32,987 nt of DNA, taken from NCBI RefSeq assembly GCF_013141715.1, contig NZ_WHOA01000214.1:1-32987 (forward strand). Direction: 5' to 3'. The notes beneath the pieces are model-generated. The model did not search any database. It had not been told where the DNA came from and saw only the letters and a list, made by a program, of their open reading frames with translations. Position numbers and translations under genes: made by a program. This DNA comes from Paenibacillus phytorum (GTDB lineage: Bacteria; Bacillota; Bacilli; Paenibacillales; NBRC-103111). This document shows, in pieces, positions 16,601 through 23,990 of the stretch. The stretch's first letter is position 1. Each line of letters begins with the position of its first letter.

Positions 16601-19202
16601 GTGGACCGAAACGAATCCTAGCGTACACTGGGCGCATTTGGCAGGGAACGTTACCGGCTCGGATATCGGGTATTACTTCCCGGATGCGTCACAGCTCAAT
16701 TTCCTTCGAGAGCAGCGAACGGGGAACTGGTATAACAATAGCCACAACACAGGCGTATCGACTGACACAAGAACAAACAACTTCATGACGATGTGGTTTA
16801 ACCACGGGCAAAATCCGTCAAACGCGCAATACAGCTATGTCCTGCTTCCGGGCAAGACTGTTGCCGAAACAAGCGCCTATGCAGCAAACCCGGATATTAC
16901 GATTTTGGAAAACTCAACGGATGCGCATGCGGTTCGCAATAACCGACTGAACATCACTGGAATTAATTTCTGGAACGATACGAGTACAACAGTGGATGAG
17001 GTAACAAGCAGCAGAGCGTCTTCCGTGATGCTGAAGAAGAACGCTGCACGGAACACCCTTGAAGTGGCAGTTTCCGATCCGACTTTGGAGAACACCGGTG
17101 TAATTGAACTAGAACTCAACGAGTCGGCAGCGAGTATCGTTATGAACGATCCGGAGGTGTTCGTTACTCAGCTATACCCGACGATTAAGCTGACGGTCAA
17201 TGTTAATGGATCTCTTGGCCATACGTTTAACGCTACCTTTGATATCGATTCGGCGAAGCCGCGTCCGGCAGCAACGCAGCCATGGCCGGTGCCGGTGAAT
17301 ACCAAAGAAGCAATGCCAGCGGTACCGCCTGTTACGTATGTCTATGATCAGTTTGATAACGAGCTTCAAGGGAACCAGCCTTCGGGATGGACGATCAGCC
17401 TTCCTTCGAACACGACAGCTTCTGTTCTACCGCTCAGCGGGCAAAGTGGACAGTCGATTCGAATGATCGATATTAATCCGAGTGAATCAATAACTGCTAA
17501 TCGGAAGTTCCAGAAGCAAGCTAGCAATTTTGAGTTGGAATGGAAATTTGCTGTTGGATATGCAGGTGATAACCCAACATTCCAGCTTATGAACGGATCG
17601 ACGCCGGCTCTGAAATTGACTACAGGAGACACATTAAGCTGGCAGGATAGTAGCGGGCAAACCCATGATGTCATGTCCTTGCAGCCGAATAACTGGTACA
17701 AGATAAAGCTAAACGTTAATCCCGTTCTTGGCACGTTTAATATAAATGTGGATAACGTGCTTATAAAGTCTGGCGCTTTGTTTATGAATGCTGCATCAGA
17801 GATCGATTCGCTTCGCATATCAACTGGCTTAGGATCTTCAGTCGTATACTTAGATGATGTAGTCGTCTATATTCCTGGAGCGAATCCGCTAATTAACGAA
17901 ACCTTTAACGCTTACGCTACAGGTGTACATCCAGGGGACTGGGTCATCGTAGATAAAGCTGGATCAGCGCCTGTTTCGGTTGTGGAAGATCCATCGGCCC
18001 AAGATAAAAGCGTTTTGTTGGCTGATTTGGATACGAAGTATCTCGCATCCATGTACAAAGCATTTCCAGCCCAGACAGAGAGATTCGGGGCGATATGGAC
18101 ATTCCGTGAAGCGGCTACAGGACAATACCCATCGTTTGAATTGTTAAACGGGACACAATCTGTAATTAAGCTGACAAGTAATGGCACGTTGAAACTAACG
18201 GGACCTGGCGGAGTATCAAGCGACTTGGTCAGCATCCCTGTGAATGTATGGCATACGATTAAAATTGAGGGGAATGTCCAGCTTAATCAGTTCGATATTT
18301 ATTGCGATGGTGTTCTGGTCAAAGCCGGAGCGGCTTTCTGGAATACGGCAAGTAGTGTCGACGGGATTAAGTTTACCACCGGCTATGGCGGAACCAATTC
18401 GGTTATGAACATTGATAATGTACAGGTATATTCGTTGATTGCGGATGAAACGCCGCCGGTAACGACGGCTGTAATTAATCCGGCCGCTCCGGACGGACAA
18501 AATGGATGGTATATCCATCAACCGGTGACAGTCAGCTTAAGTGCATCTGAAGATATTTCGGGGGTAGCAACAATAGAATATAGTCTGGACGGCGGGGTCA
18601 CATGGCAAAGCTATACGTCGGCAGTGGCATTTAATCAAGACGGCAAATATATACTCAGCTACCGTTCGACAGATAATACTGGGAATGTCGAAGCGTCGAA
18701 AACAATAAGCTTTAATCTGGATTCGACCGCGCCGACAATTACCGTATCCGGCTTAGTGTACGGTCCGTTAAGTGAAGTCGGAGTTATTACGCCAGACATT
18801 ACGCTCAACGATAATTTTTCTGGTGTTGACAACACTAAGACTACAGTTACGCTGGATACGTACGGGGTACAGCAAGGTGCAACAATTGCTCTGTACACGT
18901 TGCCGCTCGGTTCGCATACGTATACCGTCACGTCAAGTGATTTGGCAGGAAACGTGGGCAGCACATCTGTGGCGTTCCAGATAACGGCAAGTATCCAATC
19001 CATTCAAGGGTTAGTAACGCTTTTTACCACAAAACAGTGGATAGACAGCGCAGGTATTTCCAATAGCTTGCAACGCAAATTGGCTGCTAACAAACTTGCG
19101 GATTTTGTGAGCGAGGTTCAGGCGCAAAGCGGCAAACATATTACTGTGGAAGCTGCAAGTTACTTGCTTCGGGATGCCTATTATTTGCTTTCCCAACACT
19201 AA
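13686..19202 (+). CDS. Secreted multi-domain polysaccharide lyase family 8 (hyaluronate/chondroitin/xanthan lyase type)
   Basis: An 1838-residue exported lyase that cleaves uronic-acid polysaccharides by beta-elimination. A signal peptide (1-48, ending VSA) leads to a concanavalin-like module (about 50-245) and two BIG2 Ig-like domains (247-412). The alpha/alpha toroid (about 413-780) and beta-sandwich catalytic core (to about 1210) follow. Asn597 (SGSNLSD), His647 and Tyr656 (HGSVAYTGTYG) reproduce the family's catalytic triad with its 50- and 9-residue spacing. RGRAIAR (708-714), GWYTGDGMTYVYN and FWPTVNMYRLPGTTVD are also diagnostic. Two further concanavalin-like modules (about 1218-1395 and 1400-1585), Ig-like repeats (1588-1765) and a helical FIMAH-like tail complete it. 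This is about twice the usual size. GGGAGAG precedes the start. The exact substrate within PL8 is unresolved. Confidence 0.94.
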   Translation: MKKMQNRCDTHNGSSYFPFHRLRFLTVLLVVSMIISTVNLVFPAIVSAATTYVNANFDNYPTTASTSGPVAVAGGNWGLYSANIANGDYAVGEAMNGRTDLSLKLVSTTNNNTLYTARTLSAPGVTGKVVLQGNVLFKDTTHNRNVFQIRNTGSTYVNVLTFNSSGNMLVNNEAVGTYSANTLYSILAVVDSPNKTMDVYVNKQLVKSGSALPSNWDSICFFKFSQSGVSGSIGEMYLDDVYVTSYVPVSSISLPASINLIQGYAAPLTASVLPADASVNYLQWSSSNPLAASVDANGVVTGLSVGQSTITATGVDGGATVSTTVTVDPASTPVQGVSLPNSVRMAEQDTITLQPSFTPLDATNRAVTWTSDNPNVATVGSNGTVSSIMPGTANITVTTQDGNKTASTLVTVYHEDPSTWDEYDILRAKWKKTLDGGNDFNAADPDISIKIATISTNGQNYWSSMSTVSGRTYLWSDLPPSTTSNDFISGSTSRLLTMALAYSTKGSTLYHNIALRDDIISGMDWIYTNYYNENGTRYGNGYNWDIGIPLKLTNLIILLYDALSPQEIQNYTNAFDHYFGDFKSPTLNLGGNSSGSNLSDVLTSELLFGIANKDSLRLSFVRDKMSPLFTYVTNGSGIYADGSLIMHGSVAYTGTYGGVLIRGIGNLMYMLGGSSWQITDPNASNIYRWVTDVFAPIIYKGQTMDMIRGRAIARENATGYSDSVLIINGIIRLSQFASADNAALYKKMVKHWVSSNPSYNFYTNISDIELVQTLKNWMNDPAIIPDGDGPAHYELNAMARSVHRSDAFAFGVSKSSKRVQTYELTNGENGRGWYTGDGMTYVYNSDLNQYTDNFWPTVNMYRLPGTTVDSRVRTFTDYQNGDGESRPINAWAGGTILDSTFGVSGMMLRPVKSNMKANKSWFMFDNEVVALGSGITDDNNLTVESTVEQRKLNASGDNTLTVDGTVKPTTLGWTETNPSVHWAHLAGNVTGSDIGYYFPDASQLNFLREQRTGNWYNNSHNTGVSTDTRTNNFMTMWFNHGQNPSNAQYSYVLLPGKTVAETSAYAANPDITILENSTDAHAVRNNRLNITGINFWNDTSTTVDEVTSSRASSVMLKKNAARNTLEVAVSDPTLENTGVIELELNESAASIVMNDPEVFVTQLYPTIKLTVNVNGSLGHTFNATFDIDSAKPRPAATQPWPVPVNTKEAMPAVPPVTYVYDQFDNELQGNQPSGWTISLPSNTTASVLPLSGQSGQSIRMIDINPSESITANRKFQKQASNFELEWKFAVGYAGDNPTFQLMNGSTPALKLTTGDTLSWQDSSGQTHDVMSLQPNNWYKIKLNVNPVLGTFNINVDNVLIKSGALFMNAASEIDSLRISTGLGSSVVYLDDVVVYIPGANPLINETFNAYATGVHPGDWVIVDKAGSAPVSVVEDPSAQDKSVLLADLDTKYLASMYKAFPAQTERFGAIWTFREAATGQYPSFELLNGTQSVIKLTSNGTLKLTGPGGVSSDLVSIPVNVWHTIKIEGNVQLNQFDIYCDGVLVKAGAAFWNTASSVDGIKFTTGYGGTNSVMNIDNVQVYSLIADETPPVTTAVINPAAPDGQNGWYIHQPVTVSLSASEDISGVATIEYSLDGGVTWQSYTSAVAFNQDGKYILSYRSTDNTGNVEASKTISFNLDSTAPTITVSGLVYGPLSEVGVITPDITLNDNFSGVDNTKTTVTLDTYGVQQGATIALYTLPLGSHTYTVTSSDLAGNVGSTSVAFQITASIQSIQGLVTLFTTKQWIDSAGISNSLQRKLAANKLADFVSEVQAQSGKHITVEAASYLLRDAYYLLSQH

Positions 19203-19224
19203 AGAAGAAATATTCCCATTTCAT

Positions 19225-19425
19225 TTAAACCTAACCTGATGCAATTCGCTCGAACGACGTTGGAAACATCAAACGAAATGAACATTAGGATTTCAGATCC
19301 AACACTAACATTGAGATCAACCGCAGCGCAAGTGATGCGATCCATCTAGGTAACGGTGACGAAGTCCAGTCCGAGCATCAAGGTGACGGTTCACGGAGTG
19401 GATCATTGTGCAAAACGTTCAACGC
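19225..19425 (+). pseudogene. Frameshifted remnant of a second PL8 lyase (C-terminal beta-sandwich)
   Basis: Translating successive frames gives ARTTLE...MNIRISDPTLT, then IEINRSASDAIHLGNGDE, then VTVTKSSPSIKVTVHGVDH, then KTFNAE. In order, these match the intact PL8 protein upstream at AARNTLEVAVSDPTLE, IELELNESAASIVMNDPE, VFVTQLYPTIKLTVNVNG and HTFNAT. At least three frame changes and one stop separate them, so it is a dead fragment. DNA identity to the intact gene is low, which points to a different, older PL8 gene rather than a recent copy. The intact PL8 gene ends at 19202 and the sulfatase begins at 19517. Confidence 0.65.
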
Positions 19426-19516
19426 GGAGAGAAATTTAGATTCTCTCTTCTTTCCATTCTTGAATAAATTTGTTGCTCTGATTTACATTTCAATTTCTAC
19501 TGAAAGGGGCATTAAG

Positions 19517-20890
19517 ATGAAACGACCGAACCTACTCTTTGTATTTCCCGACCAATGGCGCAAGAATGCGGTAGGAATGAGAAACGATGATCCAGTCTAT
19601 ACTCCCCATATCGACAAGTTTGCTGCACAAAGTGTCGACTTGACCAACGCAATCAGCTGCTTTCCGCTTTGTTCACCTAACCGATCGGCGATGCTGACCG
19701 GGCGGTTTCCTTTATCAACGGGAGTCACAACGAACTGCAAGCTTGGCCTTCAAGTGAAACTGAACGACGATGAAGTAACAATCGGTAATATCTTGAAAAA
19801 GGAAGGATACCGCACCGGGTATATCGGTAAATGGCATCTTGATTTGCCAGAAACGTCGATAGATCCTGAACCCATATCTGGGGCCGTTCATTGGGATGCA
19901 TATGTACCACCTGGTCCACGGCGTTTCGGGTTTGATTTCTGGTATTCGTACAACGCCTATGATCGACATATGTCACCTCATTATTGGGGAGATTCGCATG
20001 AAAAGCTCGAGCCGAACGAATGGTCAACGAAACATGAAACCGATGTTGCCATTCGCTTTATCAAAGAGGAGGAGCATAACCAACCATTCTGCCTATTCGT
20101 ATCTTGGAACCCGCCTCACCAGCCGTTCGAAGAAGTACCGGATGCATACAAGGCTCTATATGCGGATAAGCCCATTCATGTTCGGTCAAATGTGAACGAG
20201 GATGGCATAGAGCAAACAAACTTGCATATGCGCGAATATTTTGCTGCAGTGACTGGGACTGACCAAGAGTTCGGCAGACTTATGGCTGCTTTGGACGAGA
20301 CAGGACTCACGGAAGATACCATCGTCGTGCTGACATCTGATCACGGAGAGACGATGGGTGCGCATGGATGGCTGGAGCACAAAAATATTTGGTATGAAGA
20401 ATCCATAGGGGTTCCATGCTTTATCCGGTATCCTCGTACTTTGGTTTCGCATTCAGATTCGCTGCTTTTTAACAGCACAGATCTTGTCCCTACACTGCTT
20501 GGCTTGATGGGAGTAGCTGTTCCCGCGTATGTCCAAGGCACTGATTATTCAAGGGTTCTTTGCGGTGAGAGTGGCAAAAGGCCAGTTTCGGCTTTTATTT
20601 GTCATTATCCAGGCGATGTGAATTTACACAAGAAGGCGAAGGCGGAAGGCTGGGATATCAACGCATACGGATGGAGAGGTGTGAGAACGATTCGTTACAC
20701 TTACGTTGCGCAAAGAAAAGCGGTAGGCGATGGCCGGTTGACACGCTTGTTGTATGACAATGAAATGGATCCTTATCAGCTTTCACCGCTGGTTTATGAG
20801 GGGGCTCCAAAGAATACTATTGCATTAGAGCTGGAAAAAGAACTTGTATCTTGGCTTCTAAAAGTTGGCGACAATTTTTCGTTAAACTAA
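19517..20890 (+). CDS. Cytoplasmic S1-family sulfatase (formylglycine-dependent)
   Basis: A 457-residue sulfatase that hydrolyses sulfate esters from sugars. The motif CSPNRSAMLTGR carries Cys52, the residue converted to formylglycine, within the CxPxR signature. Metal and active-site motifs are PDQWR (about 11-15), GKWHLD, NPPHQPF and TSDHGETMGAHGW, with the late lysine HKNIWYEES. There is no signal peptide, so it should act on imported oligosaccharides rather than on polymer. The longer frame from 19406 is rejected because ATG 19517 has AAAGGGG 7 bases upstream and the extra residues come from the PL8 remnant. Activation needs a sulfatase-maturating enzyme, which is not encoded here. Its presence indicates a sulfated substrate; regioselectivity is not readable. 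Confidence 0.93.
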   Translation: MKRPNLLFVFPDQWRKNAVGMRNDDPVYTPHIDKFAAQSVDLTNAISCFPLCSPNRSAMLTGRFPLSTGVTTNCKLGLQVKLNDDEVTIGNILKKEGYRTGYIGKWHLDLPETSIDPEPISGAVHWDAYVPPGPRRFGFDFWYSYNAYDRHMSPHYWGDSHEKLEPNEWSTKHETDVAIRFIKEEEHNQPFCLFVSWNPPHQPFEEVPDAYKALYADKPIHVRSNVNEDGIEQTNLHMREYFAAVTGTDQEFGRLMAALDETGLTEDTIVVLTSDHGETMGAHGWLEHKNIWYEESIGVPCFIRYPRTLVSHSDSLLFNSTDLVPTLLGLMGVAVPAYVQGTDYSRVLCGESGKRPVSAFICHYPGDVNLHKKAKAEGWDINAYGWRGVRTIRYTYVAQRKAVGDGRLTRLLYDNEMDPYQLSPLVYEGAPKNTIALELEKELVSWLLKVGDNFSLN

Positions 20891-20998
20891 TTTGCTTCAA
20901 ATATCGGATGGATAAAAATGTAAAATAAAACTTCGCGTATTGGATTAATTCCAATGGACAGGCCGGATCAAATTAGCCCCAAATGGAGGTATTTCGCA

Positions 20999-23359
20999 AT
21001 GGAAAACCAGACACATCTGACTGGCCCGCTTGTTAGCGATTATGAATTTTTTACCAATTCAATCGATATGAACTTGCCGGGACTTGAAGATTTCAAGAAA
21101 GCAGTCGAATGCGAAGATTCCAAAAATATGCGCCGTTTATTTGCGGCGCATGTGCGGAAATCTTTGCGTCCTGACTTGTATTTTAGCATCCCGAATCATG
21201 AATTACAGAATGCGTTTTATTTGCCAGGTGAGACAATGGAAGAAATGGGCGAGCGCATTTTGTCTTTAAAGTTAGTCTCTAACGGTACGCCTCATCAGTT
21301 CACGGGGAAGGTGGATTGGTCCGTCAATCCCACGTTCAATCAATATAAAGAATGGACCTGGCAGCTAAATCGGCATTGGGATTGGGAAGTGTTGGCGAGG
21401 CTCTACCGGGGAACGGGGGCTGAGAGTTATGCTGAGGGACTTGTTAACCTGTTTACAAGCTGGGTCCGACAGGTAATCGTACCGGAGAATGAACCTGGAT
21501 ACGGATGGCGGACCATCGAGTGCGGTCTGCGCATGGGTAATGCCTGGCCATATGCCCTTCATGCCTGTTACCGCTCTCCTCATTTCACTGACGATGTGCT
21601 GGTAGATTGGTATAAGTCTCTGTGGGAACATGCTATATGGCTCCGATACAGGCATCGGGAAGGAAGCAACTGGCTGATTATGGAGATGAACGGACTAACC
21701 CACATCGGAGTGCTTTGTCCTGAATTCAAAGAAGCAAACAGTTGGCGAATTTATGCCCAGGAGAAGTTAATTAGGGAATTGAGCAGACAGCTATACCCAG
21801 GCGGATTTCAATACGAATTGAGTACGAATTATCATGAGGTTCTTATTCAGAATTATTTTCAAATCTGTCAACTTTACCGTGCTTATGGGATACCGCTTGC
21901 TCCCGAAATGGTTGACGGACTCGAGAATGCTTGCGCCATCCATGTCAAATTGATGATGCCGGGCGGTCTGTTGCCTGATGTAAACGATGGACGTTGGATG
22001 AAAGCATCGGCATTTGCTTCAATGCCTGAGGCGACGCGGTTGTACTCGCACCGGAAGGATTTCATTTGGGCCTACACGGAAGGGCGAGAAGGGGAACCTC
22101 CGGCGGAAACGTCCATCGCATTACCTTATAGCGGGTATTATGTAATGCGCAACGGCTGGGACAAGCAAGCTGTTTGGGCATTATTCGACGCGGGCCCATT
22201 CGGGAGAGCCCATCAGCACGAGGATAAACTTAACCTGCTGATCCATGCCTACGGAGAGCTACTGCTGACCGAAGGAGGCAATTACGCCTATGATGAATCT
22301 GAAATGAGGTGTTATGTGTTGTCTACTCGTGCTCACAACACGGTTCGCGTAGACGGGGCAGATCAAAATCGCAGAAGCGTCTATCAGTGGAAAGAGGATG
22401 ACATCCATTTGCCAGCGAGTGCAGAATGGCGTTCCTCCGAAGATTATGATTATGTTCAAGGAACGTATGACGAGGGATACGGCGATCAGATGCAAATTAA
22501 CGTAATGCACAGCCGCAGCGTACTGTTCTTGAAAAACCATCCGCTTATGTCTCCATGCTTTGTGGTGATCGACAAGCTGTCGCCTCAAGATGAAGAAACG
22601 CATGCGTATGAATTTATATGGCATCTGGCAAGCGAATCAGCGGTTGCACAAGGTTTAAAAAGTTTTACCTTAAATAAGGAAGGGCCGACGTTAATCCATA
22701 TCGAACATGTGAGTAAGTACTATGTGATGGGCGGGGAAACGGTTCGGGCGCTCGATGATATCTCGTTAGAGATCGACCACGGGGAGTTCGTGGCGATTAT
22801 GGGCCCGTCGGGGTCGGGCAAATCGACGATGATGAATATTATTGGCTGTTTGGATGTTGCGGATCATGGGGCTTATGTGCTGGATGGGGAAGCAATTAAT
22901 CAGCTCAAGGATGCTCAGTTGGCTGAGATTAGAAATCGGAAGATTGGATTCGTTTTTCAGAGCTTTAACTTGCTGCCACGGCTCAATGCTTACGAAAATG
23001 TGGAACTGCCGTTGATTTATCGTGGGATGACGAGGAAGCAGCGTGAACCGCTTGTGATGCAAACTTTGGAAGCGGTGGATTTACTGGATCGGAGGAAACA
23101 CTTTCCTTCGGAGCTATCCGGCGGACAGCAGCAACGCGTTGCGATTGCCCGGACTTTAGCCGGAGATCCGGCAATTATTCTGGCGGATGAGCCTACGGGA
23201 GCACTTGATTCGAAGACGGGCGCGGAGATTTTTGACATTTTCAAAAGGTTGAATTATCAGCGCAGGACGATCATTTTGATTACGCATGACCTGGCGATTG
23301 CGCAGCAGGCGAAGCGTGTTGTGCATTTTCGGGATGGGCGGTTGAGTGAAGTTGTATAG
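20999..23359 (+). CDS. Chimera: truncated heparinase II/III-like lyase fused in frame to a MacB-type ABC ATPase
   Basis: A continuous 786-residue frame joining two unrelated proteins. Residues 1 to about 560 are a heparinase II/III-like alginate/GAG lyase. The alpha/alpha toroid carries RTIECGLRMGNAWPYAL, SNWLIMEMNGLTHIG and ELSTNYHEV. The beta-sandwich begins with the metal-site motif GRAHQHEDKLN and RAHNTVRVDG, then stops short before its last strands. Residues about 563-786 are a full ABC ATPase with GPSGSGKST (Walker A, about 601-609), LSGGQQQR (about 705-712) and ILADEPTGALDS (Walker B and D-loop), in the LolD/MacB efflux class. ATG 20999 is chosen because TGGAGGT lies 8 bases upstream. 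No signal peptide is present. The expected FtsX-like permease is absent. A deletion fusing two genes is the simplest reading; a functional fusion is unlikely. Confidence 0.85.
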   Translation: MENQTHLTGPLVSDYEFFTNSIDMNLPGLEDFKKAVECEDSKNMRRLFAAHVRKSLRPDLYFSIPNHELQNAFYLPGETMEEMGERILSLKLVSNGTPHQFTGKVDWSVNPTFNQYKEWTWQLNRHWDWEVLARLYRGTGAESYAEGLVNLFTSWVRQVIVPENEPGYGWRTIECGLRMGNAWPYALHACYRSPHFTDDVLVDWYKSLWEHAIWLRYRHREGSNWLIMEMNGLTHIGVLCPEFKEANSWRIYAQEKLIRELSRQLYPGGFQYELSTNYHEVLIQNYFQICQLYRAYGIPLAPEMVDGLENACAIHVKLMMPGGLLPDVNDGRWMKASAFASMPEATRLYSHRKDFIWAYTEGREGEPPAETSIALPYSGYYVMRNGWDKQAVWALFDAGPFGRAHQHEDKLNLLIHAYGELLLTEGGNYAYDESEMRCYVLSTRAHNTVRVDGADQNRRSVYQWKEDDIHLPASAEWRSSEDYDYVQGTYDEGYGDQMQINVMHSRSVLFLKNHPLMSPCFVVIDKLSPQDEETHAYEFIWHLASESAVAQGLKSFTLNKEGPTLIHIEHVSKYYVMGGETVRALDDISLEIDHGEFVAIMGPSGSGKSTMMNIIGCLDVADHGAYVLDGEAINQLKDAQLAEIRNRKIGFVFQSFNLLPRLNAYENVELPLIYRGMTRKQREPLVMQTLEAVDLLDRRKHFPSELSGGQQQRVAIARTLAGDPAIILADEPTGALDSKTGAEIFDIFKRLNYQRRTIILITHDLAIAQQAKRVVHFRDGRLSEVV
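22685..23359 (+). other. ABC ATPase portion of the chimeric gene
   Basis: Family homology starts at IHIEHVSKYYV, exactly where a free-standing MacB/LolD-type ATPase would begin. The codon before it is TTA where an initiator would be expected. A purine-rich AAGGAAGGG at 22676-22684 lies just upstream, perhaps the old ribosome binding site of the ATPase gene. The in-frame GTG at 22709 could serve as an internal start. The ATPase domain itself looks intact to its end. Confidence 0.7.
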
Positions 23360-23373
23360 GTATAATAATAAAG

Positions 23374-23415
23374 ACCGGGACTCCGAAAAATGGGGTGCCG
23401 GTATTATTGTTTTTC
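23374..23415 (+). terminator. Terminator after the lyase-ATPase gene
   Basis: An ACCGG/CCGGT stem (23374-23378 and 23398-23402) extends inward with one mismatch and one wobble. It is followed by a T-rich stretch that includes TTTTT at 23411-23415. It begins 15 bases after the stop codon. Confidence 0.6.
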
Positions 23416-23990
23416 TGGCAATTGAGGTATCAGCAGGCTTATCAATTGCGCTGAACTATTGATACAAGGCTCCTTGAATACGTAGCAGTGTAAGCGAAAT
23501 AGTCAGGTCCGGCGACCTTGCACTAATTACCTCCGTGTCTAGCTGTTCATGAAGCGCGCCCAATTGCTCGACACAGCCGACTCCGTCTATTGGGAGGCAA
23601 ATGCATCGAATACAGCACCGTCGGAGACAGCTGTAATCTTCAGGAATGGATACAACTCATGGAAATCGAACGGTCAGAATCTCAGGTTGCAACTAATCGA
23701 TAAGTAATGAACGTTATTACTGACTTCTGCAGTATGGAGTTGGTAGGGCAAGCCAGGCAGCCCACTTGGGTTTACTATCTAGTTAATATTGGGCTTAATA
23801 ACGAGACTGTGTGCGGGGCTGGTCAAGCTGACTGACAACCACTCGTTTCACCCTTCTATAGATAAGGTTAGTGCATGAACCCTTCGAAACATCTAAAAAA
23901 TGCAGGATTAGTGAAAAGTTTGTTGAAGTGTATTAGTCTATGGATAAAAAAGGGTGAAAAACTGATAAACAAACCTTGAGGTGGCGCCTA
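23416..23990. other. Long gene-poor stretch before the second AraC regulator
   Basis: About 575 bases without a convincing gene. The only open frame of note is the 52-codon remnant at 23549-23707. An imperfect dyad (GTAAT...AACGTT...ATTAC) lies at 23705-23721. The last 100 bases are AT-rich and should hold the promoter of the AraC gene, but I see no clear -35/-10 pair and no cre box. Confidence 0.45.
23549..23707 (+). pseudogene. Unrecognised 52-codon remnant
   Basis: The frame from ATG 23549 reads MKRAQLLDTADSVYWEANAS and continues through ETAVIFRNGYNSWKSNGQNL to a stop. Its composition is protein-like, rich in Asn, Ser, Trp and Tyr. There is no ribosome binding site. I cannot assign a family; it could be the 3' end of a lost carbohydrate-active gene. 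Confidence 0.3.

Noticed and set aside
19406..19516. N-terminal extension of the sulfatase
   Set aside because: No ribosome binding site precedes it, its first residues come from the PL8 remnant, and ATG 19517 has a good site and starts at the family's first strand.
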